From NCBI RefSeq assembly GCF_000381005.1, contig NZ_KB908402.1, positions 1 through 34,309 on the forward strand: DNA of 34,309 nucleotides, in the 5' to 3' direction. Shown here in pieces: positions 24,913-32,333 of this stretch (position 1 is the stretch's first letter; every line of letters starts with the position of its first letter). Origin of the DNA: Selenomonas bovis DSM 23594 (GTDB taxonomy: Bacteria > Bacillota > Negativicutes > Selenomonadales > Selenomonadaceae). The position numbers were made by a program, and so were the translations under genes. The notes beneath the pieces were generated by a model. That model did not search any database, was not told the DNA's origin, and saw only the letters and a program-made list of their open reading frames with translations.

Positions 24913-25491
24913 TCAGGCGAGGCGGGCGGCGAGCTTTTCTTTCGGCAGGAGCGTCGTGAGGCCCATGATGGTGAGGATCTGCTTGAGCGCGACGTGCGGC
25001 TCCTGCGTGTTCTTGACGATGAAGTCCGTCTCCTTGTAGGCCTCGTATTCCTTGTTGCTCTCCGCGTACTCGAGCTGGTATTTGATGGTGTCGTTGTCGC
25101 AGCCCTTCTTGAGCATGCGCGAGACGAGGGTGACGTAGTCCGTCATGAGGAAGATGGTGACGAGGCTGCCCTTGAGGAGGTGGTTGAGCTGCGCGATGGC
25201 GCCCGCGTCGAGCAGGATGAGGCTCGTGGGATGGAGCTTGAGGGCGGCGAGGATGTCGTCCTTCTTGATGCCGTAGTAGTCGCCCTGGTAGGCGACGCGC
25301 ACCATGAACTGCTGCCGGAAGAACTCGTCCTGGCTGAGCGTCCGGAAGATGCCGGGCGGATATTCGCCCTTGCGCGGTTCCCTGGTCGTGTAGGTCGGTA
25401 CATAGTGAATGCCCATCGAGATGAGCTGCATGGCTAGTGTGCTCTTTCCTGAGGCGTAGGGGCCGACGAGGGCGTAGATCTTGTTTACCAT
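24913..25491 (-). CDS. Guanylate-kinase-family P-loop protein
   Basis: A 192-residue protein of the guanylate kinase fold. The P-loop is GPYASGKST (10-18), followed by the GMP-binding-type segment YTTREPRKGE and GDYYGIKKDDI, equivalent to the YYGT motif of guanylate kinase. The rest (ILLDAGAIAQLNHL, IFLMTDYVTLVSRML) fits the lid and core. It differs from housekeeping guanylate kinases in its P-loop (PYAS for PSGA) and much of the C-terminal half, so the substrate is uncertain. The ATG at 25491 has AGGAG 7 nt upstream; upstream in-frame codons run into a dispersed repeat and are rejected. Single-gene unit on the minus strand. Confidence 0.72.
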   Translation of the reverse strand: MVNKIYALVGPYASGKSTLAMQLISMGIHYVPTYTTREPRKGEYPPGIFRTLSQDEFFRQQFMVRVAYQGDYYGIKKDDILAALKLHPTSLILLDAGAIAQLNHLLKGSLVTIFLMTDYVTLVSRMLKKGCDNDTIKYQLEYAESNKEYEAYKETDFIVKNTQEPHVALKQILTIMGLTTLLPKEKLAARLA

Positions 25492-25519
25492 CTGTTTTCT
25501 CCTGTCACTTCGGGCGCGC

Positions 25520-25563
25520 GCAAAACGTCCATGAAGTGGACGTTTGTGCGTTGAGTTTGCTGC
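25520..25563 (-). repeat. Inverted partial copy of the dispersed ~107-bp repeat
   Basis: Reads AGCAAACTCAACGCACAAACG then GTCCACTTCATGGAC on the minus strand, the first ~44 bp of the unit at 9978. It lies in the 5' leader of the guanylate-kinase-like gene, unlike the other copies, which follow genes. Confidence 0.75.
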
Positions 25564-25668
25564 GGCCTCTGCGCCGCGCCATATCATGTGAGACGCCAGC
25601 GGGAAAGCCTGGTTGTCCAGCGCAGCTTTCACTCGCAGCAGCGTCCTCGTTCGTTGCGTTCTCTTTTG

Positions 25669-25677
25669 ATTTTAGCA
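25669..25677 (-). promoter_or_regulatory. Extended -10 promoter of the guanylate-kinase-like gene
   Basis: TGCTAAAAT on the minus strand, matching TGnTATAAT with one change. It gives a ~170-nt leader that includes the inverted repeat copy at 25520-25563. Confidence 0.4.
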
Positions 25678-25774
25678 CAAATGGCATGTATTTAGGAAGT
25701 GTGGAATGGAGGAATCAGCGCTTCCTTAGAAAGTGTTTCGCGGCTTTCTGCCGCGGAGGGCTGTGCGCGGGCAA

Positions 25775-25812
25775 CAAAAAAGAGAGCTACCGAACGCTCT
25801 CCTTTTTTGCCT
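25775..25812. terminator. Hairpin with A/T-rich flanks, bidirectional terminator-like
   Basis: Arms GCAACAAAAAAGAGAGC and GCTCTCCTTTTTTGC around TACCGAAC. No gene on the plus strand ends just before it, so it may insulate the divergent region. Confidence 0.6.
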
Positions 25813-25827
25813 CTATACCTCTGCCTC

Positions 25828-25876
25828 CAACAACATACGAGATGTTGTTGTTCTCCCATGACTATATTACAACAAC
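25828..25876. promoter_or_regulatory. Perfect inverted repeat, possible operator upstream of the PLP enzyme
   Basis: CAACAACAT (25828-25836) and ATGTTGTTG (25842-25850) with a 5-bp centre; a further CAACAAC half-site lies near 25870. A TTGTTG/TACAAC pair here could be a weak promoter, so the palindrome would overlap it. No regulator is encoded next to it. Confidence 0.35.
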
Positions 25877-26009
25877 TGGCGCTTTTATGCAAGGGGGAGG
25901 GGGAGGATTCCTGGTTCGCGGGAAGGATTTTCCAAAATGGATGGCGAATATGTCTTTATTCGTAAAATGAGATGGCGGTTCTTTTCGGCCCGTGGGGGAG
26001 GTCTTTTCG

Positions 26010-27038
26010 ATGTATTTTTATTGTGAGAAGTGCAAGAAGCAGTATCCCTTGAATACGCACGCGATCCGCTGCAGCTGCGGCGGCTTGTTCCGCCTGCACA
26101 AGGATGCGGAGGATCAGGTGCCGCAGACGGTGCATATCGGGCACATGGTGACGCCGCTCGTGCCGATGCAGGCGGGAGGCATCGACGTGCTGCTGAAGCT
26201 CGAGAATCTGCAGCCGACGGGCTCGTACAAGGACCGCGGGGCGGCGGCGCTCGTGAATGTGGCGGCGTCGCTCGGTATCGAGCGCATCGCGCTGGACTCG
26301 GCGGGCTACGCGGGGGCGTCGATGGCGGCGTACGCGGCGGCGGCCGGCATGGCGTGCAAGGTGTTCGTGCCGGCGGGGGTGCCTGAGTCCGTGGTGCAGC
26401 AGCTCACGATGTACGGCGCGGAGGTGGTGCGCGTCGCGGGCACGCGCATGGATGCGTGCGCGGAGGTGAAGCGCCATCTCGGCAGCAGCTGGTACTACGC
26501 CTCGCCCGCGTACAACCCGCTGTTCACGGAGGGCGTGAAGTCGCTCGCGCACGAGCTCTATGAGCAGCTCGGCGGCAAGGTACCGGAGTATATCTTCGTG
26601 CCGGCGGGCAACGGGGGACTGCTCATGGGCCTCTACCTCGGGTTCATGGAGGTCGGGCGGCTGCCGCGTCTCGTGGCCGTGCAGAGCGACGGCTGCGCGC
26701 CGCTCTACCGCGCGTTCGAGGAGGCGAAGGGCATCGCGGGCAACAGGGCTGCCGCGGCGGAGGCGCCCGCCTCGCTCTTTGACGATCCGAATTTCTCCAT
26801 CGAGCGGCCGAAGCGGCTCAAGGAGATGCTGTTCGCGGTGGAGTCGAGCGGCGGCGCGGTCGTGACGGTGACGGAGGAGGAGCTGCGTGCGGCGCAGCGC
26901 GCGCTCGGCCATCGCGGTGTCTACGCGGAGCTCTCGGCGGCGGCGGGGCTCGCGGCGGCGCAGAAGTTCTTCCCGCACGGCAAGCCGGACAACTACCGCG
27001 TGATCGTGCCGGTGACGGGCAGCGGGTTCAAACGGTGA
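26010..27038 (+). CDS. Threonine-synthase-like PLP-dependent enzyme (fold type II)
   Basis: A 342-residue protein of the beta family of PLP enzymes. The N-terminus carries a zinc-ribbon-like cysteine set (CEKC, then CSCGG at 22-26), as in one class of threonine synthases. The PLP lysine is Lys74 in QPTGSYKDRGA. A Gly-rich phosphate-binding loop, VPAGNGGLLMGLYLG, comes in the second half, followed by VTGSGFK at the C-terminus. It probably makes threonine from O-phosphohomoserine, but related ammonia-lyases share these motifs. The start is ATG 26010 with GGGAGG 8 nt upstream; GTG 25992 is rejected. It is 19 bp before the next gene, so the two form an operon. Confidence 0.8.
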   Translation: MYFYCEKCKKQYPLNTHAIRCSCGGLFRLHKDAEDQVPQTVHIGHMVTPLVPMQAGGIDVLLKLENLQPTGSYKDRGAAALVNVAASLGIERIALDSAGYAGASMAAYAAAAGMACKVFVPAGVPESVVQQLTMYGAEVVRVAGTRMDACAEVKRHLGSSWYYASPAYNPLFTEGVKSLAHELYEQLGGKVPEYIFVPAGNGGLLMGLYLGFMEVGRLPRLVAVQSDGCAPLYRAFEEAKGIAGNRAAAAEAPASLFDDPNFSIERPKRLKEMLFAVESSGGAVVTVTEEELRAAQRALGHRGVYAELSAAAGLAAAQKFFPHGKPDNYRVIVPVTGSGFKR

Positions 27039-27057
27039 GCGGAGGCAGGTGAGAAAA

Positions 27058-28002
27058 ATGCTGTACGGTGTGATCGATATCGGCTCGAGTACGGTGCGCA
27101 TGGCGGTCTACGATATCTCGCCGGCGGGCGGCGCGGAGATGCTGCTGAAGAAGAAGCATATCGTGGGGCTCGCGGGCTATGTCAAGGACGGGCGCATGAC
27201 GCAGGCGGGCATCGAGAAGACGGTCGAGATCCTCCTGGAGTTCCGTTCGTTCCTCGCCTGTTTCCATATCGATCATGTGCGGGCGTTCACGACGGCGGCG
27301 CTGCGGAACGCGTCGAACAGCCGCGAGGCGGTTGCGGAGATCGAGCGGCGCACGGGGCTCTCGATCCGCGTGATCTCGGGCGATGAGGAGGCGACGTTCG
27401 ACTTCATCGGGGCGACGCACGGGCTCGCAGGTGAGCGCGGGCTGCTCGTCGACATCGGCGGCGGCAGCACGGAGCTCGTCGCGTTCGCCGGAGGGCGCAT
27501 CGAGCAGAAGGTGAGCCTCGCCATGGGCGCGACGGCGTTCCACGCGCGCTTTTCGGCGGAGGTGCTGCCCTCGCGCGCGGAGTGTGCGGCGATGCGGGCG
27601 GCGGCGCAGGAGGTGCTCGCGGGCGCGGTGTCGTTCGCGCGGGTGAAGGCGCCCGCGATCTGCGGCATCGGCGGCACGTTCAAGAGCGGGCTGGCGCTCT
27701 ACCGCGCGGTCTATGGCGGCGACGCGGCCGATGATCTGACGATGGAGGCCGCGCGTCTCTCAGCGCTCATCGAGCGGTTCGTGCGCGACCGCGCACTGCC
27801 GCAGGAGGATGTCGTGCGCCTCATGCGCGCCGTGCCAGACCGCCTGCCGACCATCCTGCCGGGGCTCGTGATCGCGTCTGTCATCGCGGAGCAGTTCGGC
27901 ACGCAGCGCATCACGTACAGCGATTCCGGCGTGCGCGAGGGGTTCATCTACAGCGAGATCATCGGTGGCGGAGCGGCATCATTTCCGTGCCCGCAGCGAT
28001 GA
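27058..28002 (+). CDS. Ppx/GppA family phosphatase
   Basis: A 314-residue member of the ASKHA-fold exopolyphosphatase/guanosine pentaphosphatase family. Visible motifs are YGVIDIGSSTVRMAVYD at the start (phosphate 1), TTAALRNASNS, ISGDEEATFDFIG and LLVDIGGGSTEL (about 127-138). The protein covers only the catalytic core (~310 residues), lacking the C-terminal HD-like region of full-length Ppx/GppA. Substrates would be polyphosphate or pppGpp in the cytoplasm. The start could be ATG 27058 (12 nt after GGAGG, with AGGTGA closer) or GTG 27049; the ATG fits the family's start better. Second gene after the PLP enzyme. Confidence 0.82.
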   Translation: MLYGVIDIGSSTVRMAVYDISPAGGAEMLLKKKHIVGLAGYVKDGRMTQAGIEKTVEILLEFRSFLACFHIDHVRAFTTAALRNASNSREAVAEIERRTGLSIRVISGDEEATFDFIGATHGLAGERGLLVDIGGGSTELVAFAGGRIEQKVSLAMGATAFHARFSAEVLPSRAECAAMRAAAQEVLAGAVSFARVKAPAICGIGGTFKSGLALYRAVYGGDAADDLTMEAARLSALIERFVRDRALPQEDVVRLMRAVPDRLPTILPGLVIASVIAEQFGTQRITYSDSGVREGFIYSEIIGGGAASFPCPQR

Positions 28003-28098
28003 CCGAGCGATCGATCTGAGCGTCCGCCGATGTATGCGCGGCAGGCGGATGCTGGCTTTCGGCGGCTGATCCTACATCGATATTTCATCCGTGGTTTC

Positions 28099-28265
28099 TT
28101 AGGGAACCACTGATTAATTCAGCACTCCGTCTTCACGCGTCTGCACTGTCCTCTCGTCGTCGACAATCCTCAGCGTAGCTTCGGCTACGCCTGCGGCTTG
28201 TCTCCTAGAGAGATACAGCGCATCCGCGTAAATCCGGAGCACTTCATTTAATCAGCGGTTCCTTA
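28099..28265 (-). repeat. Complete foldback (MITE-like) element, inverted orientation
   Basis: Runs from TTAGGGAACCACTGATTAA to AATCAGCGGTTCCTTA, opposite in direction to the copy at 11500-11662 and with the same GCGTAGCTTCGGCTACGC centre. It lies between the Ppx-like gene and its terminator, so it is transcribed in the 3' UTR. Confidence 0.85.
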
Positions 28266-28270
28266 GGGAA

Positions 28271-28317
28271 AGGCACCTGTCACATCGGGAAGATGCGGCA
28301 GGTGCCTCTTGTTTTTG
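28271..28317 (+). terminator. Intrinsic terminator after the PLP enzyme/Ppx operon
   Basis: Arms AGGCACCTG (28271-28279) and CAGGTGCCT (28299-28307), with inner ACATC/GATG pairing, followed by CTTGTTTTTGTTTT. Confidence 0.85.
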
Positions 28318-28495
28318 TTTTCGCCGTGCTTTCATCGCCGGGGCCGGTCCTGGAACGTGTTTCTGCTGTTTTGTTGCAATCGTGACAGAAATGGCAGCGG
28401 CAGATCTGTATACTGATGACTATGGAGAACGAATCCCCTCAGCGCTCCGGGCGGCAGATAAGAAAGGGACCTCCCGGGCAAAAGAAAGGAATGTG

Positions 28496-28726
28496 ATGGC
28501 CATGGCGAATGAAAATGCATTTGTCCTGCACGAGGACTGCAGCTACTGCGGTGCACAGGAGAAGGAAGAACAGCAGGAACTCTTATATGAATGCAGCAAC
28601 TGCGGCACGCTCTACTGCGACAGCTGCGGTGAGGACAAAGGCTGCCCGAACTGCGGGGCGCCGCTTCGCGACGCGCATCCGATCGAGCCGTTGGGCGCCA
28701 GCAGCTGGAATCCGAATCAGGGCTGA
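28496..28726 (+). CDS. Small zinc-ribbon protein, 76 aa
   Basis: A 76-residue protein with eight cysteines in four CxxC pairs: C15/C18, C33/C36, C41/C44 and C50/C53. That would bind two zinc ions, as in double zinc-ribbon domains. The C-terminal ~20 residues are polar. The start is ATG 28496 with AAAGGA 5 nt upstream; the longer in-frame start (GTG 28382) has no site. A TATACT near 28408 may be its -10. Function unknown; small proteins of this kind are often nucleic-acid or protein-interaction adaptors. Confidence 0.65.
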   Translation: MAMANENAFVLHEDCSYCGAQEKEEQQELLYECSNCGTLYCDSCGEDKGCPNCGAPLRDAHPIEPLGASSWNPNQG

Positions 28727-28753
28727 GCGGCTGCAGCCAGGGAAGGCCGCTGC

Positions 28754-28828
28754 TTAGAACGCCAGGCCGTTGTCTTTGGCGATTTTGCGGACTTCCCAGT
28801 CCGGGCCGCCATAGGATACTCCTCCGCA
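28754..28828 (-). pseudogene. C-terminal remnant of an unknown gene, cut off by the dispersed repeat
   Basis: The minus strand has 24 open codons reading YGGPDWEVRKIAKDNGLAF before a stop. The composition is protein-like and the frame begins exactly where the dispersed repeat (28829-28890) starts. No start codon or ribosome site is available. Most simply, this is the tail of a gene whose 5' part was lost at the repeat. The family is not recognised. Confidence 0.4.
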
Positions 28829-28890
28829 ATAGCAAACTCAACGCACAAACGTCCACTTTGTGGACATTGTGCGCCCGTCCTTGCAGTAAA
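28829..28890 (+). repeat. Left half of the dispersed ~107-bp repeat
   Basis: AGCAAACTCAACGCACAAACG through CCGTCCTTGCAGTAAA, matching the first ~60 bp of the unit at 24683. The second half is missing. Confidence 0.75.
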
Positions 28891-28976
28891 GGAAGAACAT
28901 GCGGGATGGGCAGTATGTAATGGTGAGTATTTCCGTAAAATTACAACAATTTATCATGACGATAAAAATTATATAT

Positions 28977-29004
28977 TTGCTTTTCCCGCCGAGATATGTA
29001 TAAT
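28977..29004 (+). promoter_or_regulatory. Promoter of the malic enzyme gene
   Basis: TTGCTT (28977-28982), a 16-bp spacer and TATAAT (28999-29004), about 80 bp before ATG 29086. Confidence 0.65.
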
Positions 29005-29085
29005 GAATGCAACCTTACAACTTTACACATAAAGTAATGCAGATTGCTTTTTATCATTTCACGAAGCGAAGGAGACGAATGCCGC

Positions 29086-30375
29086 ATGAGCAAGCTGAAA
29101 AAAGAAAAGTTTGAAAAATTTGACGTTAAGGAGCGCGCGCTGCGCTTCCATGCGTCCCATCAGGGAAAATATGAAATCCAGAGCAAGGTGCCGCTTTCCT
29201 CGGCGGAGGATCTGACGCTCGCGTATACGCCGGGCGTCGCGGAGCCGTGCCTCGAGATCGAGAAGCATCCGGAGAAGATCTACGACTACACGACGAAGGG
29301 CAACATGGTCGCCGTCGTGACGAACGGCACGGCAGTGCTCGGCCTCGGCAACATCGGCGCGGGCGCCGGCCTGCCTGTCATGGAGGGCAAGGCGATCCTC
29401 TTCAAGGGCTTCGCTGGCGTCGATGCCGTGCCCATCTGCCTCGATACGCAGGATGTCGATGAGGTCGTGCGCACGGTCGAGCTCATGGCGCCGTCGTTCG
29501 GCGGCATCAACCTCGAGGATATCAAGGCGCCGCAGTGCTTCGACATCGAGACGCGCCTGCGCGAGAAGCTCGACATCCCCGTGTTCCACGACGACCAGCA
29601 CGGCACGGCGATCGTCTGCGTCTCGGCGCTCATCAACGCGTTCAAGCTCATCGGCAAGCGATTCGAGGACGCGAAAGTCATCGTCAACGGCGCGGGCGCC
29701 GCGGGGCAGGCCATCACGCGCCTGCTGCAGGCGATGAATACGAAGCATATCATCCTCTGCGACTCGAAGGGCGCCATCTACGCGGGCCGTCCGCAGGGCA
29801 TGAATCCCTACAAGGACGACATTGCGAAGATCACGAATCTCGAGCAGGAGAAGGGCGCGCTCAAGGATGTCATCCGGGGCGCGGATGTCTTCATCGGCGT
29901 GTCGGTCGCGGGCTGCGTGACGGAGGAGATGGTGCGCTCGATGAACGAGGACGCCGTCATCATGGCCATGGCGAACCCGACGCCTGAGATCATGCCGGCG
30001 CTCGCGAAAAAGGCGGGCGCGCGCATCGTCTGCACGGGGCGCTCGGACTTCCCGAACCAGGTCAACAACCTCCTCGCGTTCCCGGGCATCTTCCGCGGCG
30101 CGCTCGATGTGCGCGCGAAGGACATCAACCTCGAGATGAAGATCGCGGCGGCACAGGCCATCGCGTCGCTGATCTCGAAGGATGTGCTCGATGAGGAGCA
30201 TGTCATCGCTAGCCCGTTCGACCCGCGCGTCGCGCCGACCGTCGCGCGCGCCGTTGCGGCGGCGGCGCTTGCGACCGGCGTCGCGCGCCGCACGGATCTC
30301 ACGCCGGACGACGTCGCGCGGCATACGCGCGAGCTGCTCGGCCAGAGTGCGGAGACAGCCGTCGCGAGCGCGTGA
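29086..30375 (+). CDS. Malic enzyme (oxaloacetate-decarboxylating malate dehydrogenase)
   Basis: A 430-residue bacterial-type malic enzyme converting malate to pyruvate and CO2 with NAD(P)+. The catalytic Tyr lies in LAYTPGVAEPC, the Lys in GKAILFKGFAGVDAVP, and the metal-binding acidic residues in NLEDIKAP and FHDDQHGTAIV. The dinucleotide-binding motif is VNGAGAAGQAI. C-terminal ANPTPEI, GRSDFPNQVNN and FPGIFRGALDVRA are all family motifs. The length is that of the short bacterial form, without a phosphotransacetylase-like extension. The start is ATG 29086 with AAGGAG upstream at a slightly long spacing (~12 nt); codons from 29044 are rejected. It is monocistronic from its own promoter. Confidence 0.92.
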   Translation: MSKLKKEKFEKFDVKERALRFHASHQGKYEIQSKVPLSSAEDLTLAYTPGVAEPCLEIEKHPEKIYDYTTKGNMVAVVTNGTAVLGLGNIGAGAGLPVMEGKAILFKGFAGVDAVPICLDTQDVDEVVRTVELMAPSFGGINLEDIKAPQCFDIETRLREKLDIPVFHDDQHGTAIVCVSALINAFKLIGKRFEDAKVIVNGAGAAGQAITRLLQAMNTKHIILCDSKGAIYAGRPQGMNPYKDDIAKITNLEQEKGALKDVIRGADVFIGVSVAGCVTEEMVRSMNEDAVIMAMANPTPEIMPALAKKAGARIVCTGRSDFPNQVNNLLAFPGIFRGALDVRAKDINLEMKIAAAQAIASLISKDVLDEEHVIASPFDPRVAPTVARAVAAAALATGVARRTDLTPDDVARHTRELLGQSAETAVASA

Positions 30376-30379
30376 GCCG

Positions 30380-30408
30380 TTGACGTTCTGGCGGTCTGAT
30401 AGTATAAT
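30380..30408 (+). promoter_or_regulatory. Near-consensus promoter with no gene behind it
   Basis: TTGACG (30380-30385), exactly 17 bp, then TATAAT (30403-30408): one of the best promoters in the window. It begins 5 bp after the malic enzyme stop and drives only a short stretch ending in a terminator at 30523-30557, suggesting a small RNA or a leader. Confidence 0.7.
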
Positions 30409-30414
30409 AGAACC

Positions 30415-30557
30415 AACAAAAGAGCGAACCATCCGTGTGGTGGCCGCTCCGATGTATGACAGAAGAAAATCTTTTCGGCCATACAAACAGCGTTGCTACC
30501 GCTGATGGCCACCGACGTTCCCGAAAAAGAAGCTATTTGTGAGATAGCTTCTTTTTC
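30415..30557 (+). ncRNA. Putative small structured RNA or orphan leader ending in an intrinsic terminator
   Basis: A ~140-nt transcript predicted from the promoter at 30380-30408. GAAC/GTTC and GGTGGCC/GGCCACC close a stem over two inner arms (GTATG/CATAC with a GAAGA/TCTTT tip, and CAGCG/CGCTG), a three-way junction by eye. It ends in a terminator with 14-bp arms GAAAAAGAAGCTAT/ATAGCTTCTTTTTC. No open frame with a ribosome site is seen. Its first ~40 nt recur in inverted orientation at 30753-30809. It matches no RNA class I can name. Confidence 0.5.
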
Positions 30558-30588
30558 ATATCAAGACGAGCGCCGCCGAAAAGGGATC

Positions 30589-30681
30589 TCAGCTATGGCA
30601 GAAAACTGCCTTCACCAGCGAGAGGACGAAGTCCTTGTCGATGATGCCGTACTGCGCTGCAATCGCGATGATGAAAATCAT
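30589..30681 (-). CDS. Possible 30-aa hydrophobic peptide or gene remnant
   Basis: From ATG 30681 the minus strand encodes MIFIIAIAAQYGIIDKDFVLSLVKA and a few more residues. It looks like a short membrane helix plus amphipathic tail. No good ribosome site is positioned for this ATG (AAAGGA is ~22 nt upstream), and the frame is open only a few codons earlier (GTG at 30690). It could be a small peptide controlled by the leader at 30753-30809, or the tail of a decayed membrane protein. Confidence 0.3.
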   Translation of the reverse strand: MIFIIAIAAQYGIIDKDFVLSLVKAVFCHS

Positions 30682-30752
30682 AGCGAGCACAGGTACGATG
30701 CTTTTCCTTTATTTTCGTGACGCCAATCGGCATCACGCCCTTTCGTTGGATT

Positions 30753-30809
30753 TACATCGGAGCAGAGGCCCGACAACCGTGGCCACCATATCAAATGGTT
30801 CGCTTTTTT
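30753..30809 (-). other. Leader-like segment related to the start of the RNA at 30415, inverted
   Basis: Read on the minus strand it gives AAAAAAGCGAACCAT, ATGGTGGCC and GCTCCGATGTA in the same order as 30417-30456, with an extra 17 nt between the last two. It lies just downstream of a possible minus-strand -10 (TACACT, near 30813-30818) and upstream of the 30-codon frame. The two segments point at each other. Confidence 0.5.
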
Positions 30810-30855
30810 AGTGTAGCATATTCGCGCGTTTTGCGATAGTGGCATCAGCATCGTT

Positions 30856-30911
30856 CAACAAAAAGGAGAACCGGTTGCTCCCGTCGAGCAATCGGTTCCC
30901 CTTTTTTGTTG
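30856..30911. terminator. Strong terminator of the LCP gene
   Basis: Long paired arms CAACAAAAAGGAGAACCGGT and ATCGGTTCCCCTTTTTTGTTG, with GCTC/GAGC inside and loop CCGTC, immediately downstream of the minus-strand LCP stop. Confidence 0.88.
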
Positions 30912-30937
30912 AGATCGATCTGATTTTGTCTTTGCGC

Positions 30938-32212
30938 TTATCGCGTCTTGCCGCCGGCGCTTGGCGTCGGGGCGCTGTCGCTTGCGGCAGCTGTGTCGCT
31001 TCGCTGCTGGCTCGTCTGCGTGTCCTCGCTGCGCGCGTCGGTGGCGGCGCTGCTGCTGCCCGCCGTCGTGCGGTCGCGTGAGGAGGTGCTGTTCTTCGTC
31101 GTTTCCTGTGAGCGCTTGATCTCGCTCTTGCCGCTCTTTTGCGCGCTGCTCTTGACGTTGCCGATGCTGTGGTCGGAGGCGGGAACTTCGGTGGCGTTCG
31201 CAGGGATGGAGCGCTCGTATTCCCGTGCGGCCTGCTCGAGCCTGTGGCGCGCGGATGGGGAGAGCTGGATGCCGAGTGTCTCGGCGAGCGTCGTGCGGAG
31301 TTTCTCCACATCGGGGATCCAGTAGCTGACGCCGGAGATGTAGAGCGGACGGCCGGGGACCATCTCGGTCTTGAGGCCGTTCTTCTGCGCCTCCTTGAGC
31401 GTGCCCGCGAACTCGAGCAGCTGGCGGAACGAGAGGTCGGTCTTGACAGAGCCGATGACCTCTTTGATGACCGTCGGCAGCTTCGGGATGATGGAGGGCG
31501 AGGTGACTTTGTCCATGCAGGCTTTCATGAATTTCTGCTGGCGCTTGATGCGGCCGATGTCGCCCTCCTCGTCGCGGTAGCGCACGTAGGTAACGGCGGT
31601 CTTGCCGTTCATATGCTGCATGCCGGGCTTCAGGTCGATGACGAGGCCGCCGTCGTCGTCCCAGGGGTCCTCGTAGTACATGCGTTTCTCGACGTCGATG
31701 TCGATGCCGCCGATGGCGTCGATGATTTTCTGGAACGCGTGCGTGTCGATGACTACGTAGTGGTCGATGTTGACGCCGAGGAAGTCCTCGACGGTGCGCT
31801 GGGCGAGCTTCTCGCCGCCGAGGATGCCGCTCTTGGCGCTGCCGTAGGCGTAGGCCGCGTTGATCTTGTCCCAGCTGTGGCCGGGGATCTTGACGCGCGT
31901 GTCACGCGGCACGGAGAGCAGGGAGGCCTGGTTCCTCTTCGGGTCGACAGCAGCGATCATGAGCGTGTCGCTGCGCCCGACATCGTCCTCGCGCGCATCG
32001 ACGCCCATGATCATGATGGTCGATTTGTCCTTCGCCGTGAGCAGGCCCTCCTCGACGGCGTCGCCCGCCGTCTTGTCGAGCAGCGACGAGGAGGCGAACA
32101 TGGCGCCGGCGACGGCCGCGCCGACGAAGCAGAGGAGGACGAGCAGCCAGGTCCAGAACCGTGATTTCTTTTTCTTCCGCGTGCGCCGCGGCGGGATGGT
32201 GGAGTTTGGCAA
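30938..32212 (-). CDS. LytR-CpsA-Psr (LCP) family protein
   Basis: A 424-residue membrane-anchored enzyme of the family that attaches polymers to the cell wall. A basic head (RRTRKKKK) and one membrane segment (about 20-42) are followed by the LCP domain (about 65-235): IMIMGVDARE, GRSDTLMIAAVD, LLSVPRDTRV with the conserved Arg, DKINAAYAYG, TAVTYVRYRD and GRIKRQQKFM. The C-terminal ~90 residues are Ser/Thr/Lys/Gln-rich and low complexity. The promoter at 32258-32286 lies downstream of the longest in-frame start (32341), so that start cannot be used. TTG 32212, with AAGAAGG 7 nt upstream, is the best start. Single-gene unit. Confidence 0.85.
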   Translation of the reverse strand: MPNSTIPPRRTRKKKKSRFWTWLLVLLCFVGAAVAGAMFASSSLLDKTAGDAVEEGLLTAKDKSTIMIMGVDAREDDVGRSDTLMIAAVDPKRNQASLLSVPRDTRVKIPGHSWDKINAAYAYGSAKSGILGGEKLAQRTVEDFLGVNIDHYVVIDTHAFQKIIDAIGGIDIDVEKRMYYEDPWDDDGGLVIDLKPGMQHMNGKTAVTYVRYRDEEGDIGRIKRQQKFMKACMDKVTSPSIIPKLPTVIKEVIGSVKTDLSFRQLLEFAGTLKEAQKNGLKTEMVPGRPLYISGVSYWIPDVEKLRTTLAETLGIQLSPSARHRLEQAAREYERSIPANATEVPASDHSIGNVKSSAQKSGKSEIKRSQETTKNSTSSRDRTTAGSSSAATDARSEDTQTSQQRSDTAAASDSAPTPSAGGKTR

Positions 32213-32257
32213 GACAATACCTTCTTTTCGCGATTTGGTTGCAAGTAGACAGTTTCC

Positions 32258-32286
32258 ATTATAATGAGGTTTCAAATTTTGTGCAA
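32258..32286 (-). promoter_or_regulatory. Promoter of the LCP gene
   Basis: On the minus strand TTGCAC (32281-32286), a 17-bp spacer and TATAAT (32258-32263). Its position fixes the LCP start downstream of about 32250. Confidence 0.75.
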
Positions 32287-32333
32287 TATCAGCCTTCCTA
32301 TCATAGCGCGTCAAGCTGAAAAATGGGTGAGGC

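Noticed and set aside
29059-30486. 475-aa minus-strand frame opposite malic enzyme
   Set aside because: Arg/Asp-rich shadow of a gene with full family motifs.
30415-30557. 4.5S SRP RNA, 6S RNA or tmRNA
   Set aside because: No SRP GGAA/GCAG core, no single long 6S-type bubble hairpin, no tRNA-like ends or tag frame.
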